Of a stretch of 64,000 bases of DNA, positions 63,854 through 64,000 are shown in pieces (position 1 is the stretch's first letter; the number at the start of each line of letters is the position of its first letter). The position numbers and the translations under genes are program-made. The DNA comes from Helopsaltes ochotensis. Lineage: Eukaryota; Chordata; Aves; Passeriformes; Locustellidae. Location: positions 59,467 to 123,466 of the forward strand of contig VXBM01001016.1 of the NCBI GenBank assembly GCA_013400155.1, in the 5' to 3' direction. The notes under the pieces are model-generated. The model had not been told where the DNA came from, searched no databases, and saw only the letters and a list, made by a program, of their open reading frames with translations.

Positions 63854-64000
63854 TGTCTTGGTTTGAAAGACAGGTATCTGCTAGGGAGGGCAGGACCTCC
63901 CTTTGGAATGGAGAATTCGAATCCCCTCCCTCCAAATTATTATAATTTAGAAAATTCAAGGGGCTTTCAGGCAGAGGTATGGGGATAGGAATGACAGTTC
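63854..64000 (+). mobile_element. Start of an LTR-type element, cut by the window edge (probable)
   Basis: Begins TGTCTTGGTTTGAAAGACAG and continues with cctccctttggaatgg, cctccctccaaattatt, aggggctttcaggcagaggt and gggataggaatgacagttc. From memory this matches the 5' part of a repeat common in passerine genomes, thought to be an ERV LTR. Only 147 bases are in the window, so the family, the other end and any internal sequence cannot be judged. Confidence 0.5.

Overview
This is a piece of a vertebrate nuclear genome, almost certainly from a bird and probably a songbird. The reasons are the spliced GT-AG gene structure, long AT-rich introns, several 5'-truncated CR1-type LINE fragments (two end near ATTCTATG/GATTCTGTGA-like 3' termini), and an LTR start at the right edge that resembles, from memory, a family common in passerines. 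There is no prokaryotic, plasmid or phage content. Two runs of N interrupt simple repeats, so this is a draft-assembly contig.

The only gene I can identify with certainty is SLC17A8, encoding vesicular glutamate transporter 3 (VGLUT3), on the + strand. I could place all 12 coding exons between 7622 and 32553. Every intron is GT-AG, the phases are consistent, and the spliced product is 587 residues. It keeps the SLC17 transport residues (Arg93, His133, Arg189, Glu196, Arg326) and Ala211, the residue altered in human DFNA25 deafness. A GC-rich block with a 12-bp tandem repeat lies just upstream of the start codon and is the likely promoter/5' leader.

Layout: 1-7079 is upstream intergenic DNA with a gapped TTCC microsatellite. 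7080-7621 is the putative promoter and 5' leader. 7622-32553 is SLC17A8, whose introns hold an antisense solo LTR, CR1 fragments, an 85-T homopolymer and a 53-bp tandem duplication across the exon 11 acceptor. 32554-64000 is mostly non-coding DNA with CR1 fragments, an antisense LINE remnant, microsatellites and the start of an LTR. In other vertebrates SLC17A8 lies between SCYL2 and NR1H4; I searched for their recognisable coding motifs (for example the nuclear-receptor zinc-finger Cys pattern) and did not see them here.

The most notable observation is the 53-bp perfect tandem duplication at 31356-31461. It copies the intron 10 polypyrimidine tract, the AG acceptor and the first 31 bases of exon 11. 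The upstream copy keeps the only good branch-point-like motif. Splicing to it would put an in-frame stop into the transcript, so it is either a potentially damaging splice allele or an assembly artefact.
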